In this document: positions 6,031-6,441 of the stretch, piece by piece
How positions within the stretch are numbered: the stretch's first letter is position 1
Layout: every line of letters begins with the position of its first letter
The notes under the pieces: generated by a model
What the model saw: only the letters and a program-made list of their open reading frames with translations
Database searches by the model: none
Told to the model about the DNA's origin: nothing
Translations under genes and position numbers: made by a program
Source: Bacteroidota bacterium
GTDB lineage: Bacteria > Bacteroidota > Rhodothermia > Rhodothermales > UBA10348
Direction of reading: 5' to 3'
Length of the DNA: 6,441 nucleotides
Assembly (NCBI GenBank): GCA_024640835.1
Contig: JAHEEH010000120.1
Location: 1 to 6,441, forward strand

Positions 6031-6175
6031 CTCCGTCAGGGACGAGAGGGAGTGGAAGCCGGCTGATTCAACACCGCAGAACTATCGGCATCAGCAACGG
6101 CGTGCAGGGTGGTCATCCGTCTGCTGTTGTCGGGCGGTTGGCTACAGTCCTCTTCTGGGAACACCACACCGCGGG
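6031..6175. other. Spacer between the two DUF1801-like genes
   Basis: A minus-strand frame from an ATG here (MTTLHAVADADSSAVLNQ) closes soon and does not resemble the missing DUF1801 N-terminus. The spacer may still contain degraded coding sequence of the damaged gene at 5749-6030. Confidence 0.4.
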
Positions 6176-6441
6176 TTACGGCTCCCCACATGGAGCCTGC
6201 GATTCACGCCTTCGTTGCTTTTTCCCGAGGGGGGTGTTGAGGACGACCGCAGCGCGGACCAGCGCCTTGAATGCGCGCGCGTCCACCTTCTCTCCCTCGT
6301 GGATGTCGATCGCGCGCCTGGTGTTTCCGTCGAGGCTCGAATTGAAGAGCTTCCCCGTGTCCTGCAACGAGGCCCCCTTGGCGAAGGTCAGCTTCACCTT
6401 GTCCTCGTAGATCTCGCCGGTGCAGAGGATCCCGTCGTGGG
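6176..6441 (-). CDS. DUF1801 domain-containing protein, C-terminal part (5' end outside window)
   Basis: The last 87 residues of a DUF1801-type protein are visible; the frame runs off the right edge. It reads HDGILCTGEIYEDKVKLTFA, then KGASLQDTGKLFNSSLDG, NTRRAIDIHEGEKVDARAF and KALVRAAVVLNT. These are the strongly conserved motifs of the DUF1801 subgroup with (V/S)-x-HDGI-x-CTGE and LFN-x-SL-x-GNTRRAIDI. The GTG codon at 6397 is a Val inside the domain, not a start. A basic tail (GKKQRRRESQ) follows the domain. Members of this subgroup are about 140 residues long, so roughly 50 residues are missing. It belongs to a different subgroup from the neighbour at 5749-6030, so the two are not a recent duplication. 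Cytoplasmic; role unknown. Confidence 0.88.
   Translation of the reverse strand, partial: HDGILCTGEIYEDKVKLTFAKGASLQDTGKLFNSSLDGNTRRAIDIHEGEKVDARAFKALVRAAVVLNTPLGKKQRRRESQAPCGEP

Noticed and set aside
6102..6410. 102-codon plus-strand reading frame
   Set aside because: It is antisense to a clear DUF1801 domain.

Overview
The window comes from a GC-rich bacterium. The one large gene encodes a secreted protein that ends in a FlgD-like/T9SS type A sorting domain. That tail is typical of the Bacteroidetes-Gemmatimonadota-Eisenbacteria/Krumholzibacteriota side of the tree (FCB group and relatives), so I infer a high-GC FCB-type bacterium. No rRNA, tRNA, CRISPR array or transposase gene is visible.

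Layout. (1) Bases 2-523, plus strand: the 3' part of an ABC transporter ATPase, the only plus-strand gene. (2) Bases 610-1173, minus strand: two small broken genes, a cupin-like fragment and a GIY-YIG-like gene with one in-frame stop. (3) Bases 1220-2236, minus strand: an intact class I glutamine amidotransferase whose start overlaps, by ATGA, the stop of a frameshifted small-gene remnant. (4) Bases 2237-2479, minus strand: a two-helix membrane protein of the DUF6868 type with a very good Shine-Dalgarno sequence. (5) Bases 2697-5330, minus strand: an 877-residue exported glycoside-hydrolase-like protein (DUF6259-like TIM barrel) with a C-terminal sorting signal. (6) Bases 5331-5748: no intact gene, one palindrome and a decayed coding remnant. 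(7) Bases 5749-6030 and 6176-6441, minus strand: two different DUF1801-type proteins. The first lacks a normal N-terminus and the second runs off the window.

How it fits together: these genes do not form one pathway. The minus-strand genes look like a loose row of small accessory genes, several of them in decay, around one secreted carbohydrate-active-type protein. Only the remnant-amidotransferase pair (ATGA overlap) shows a sign of tight translational coupling. I see no convincing new defence or mobile system. The most notable points are the cluster of pseudogenes that ordinary ORF calling would miss, and the large secreted DUF6259-like protein.
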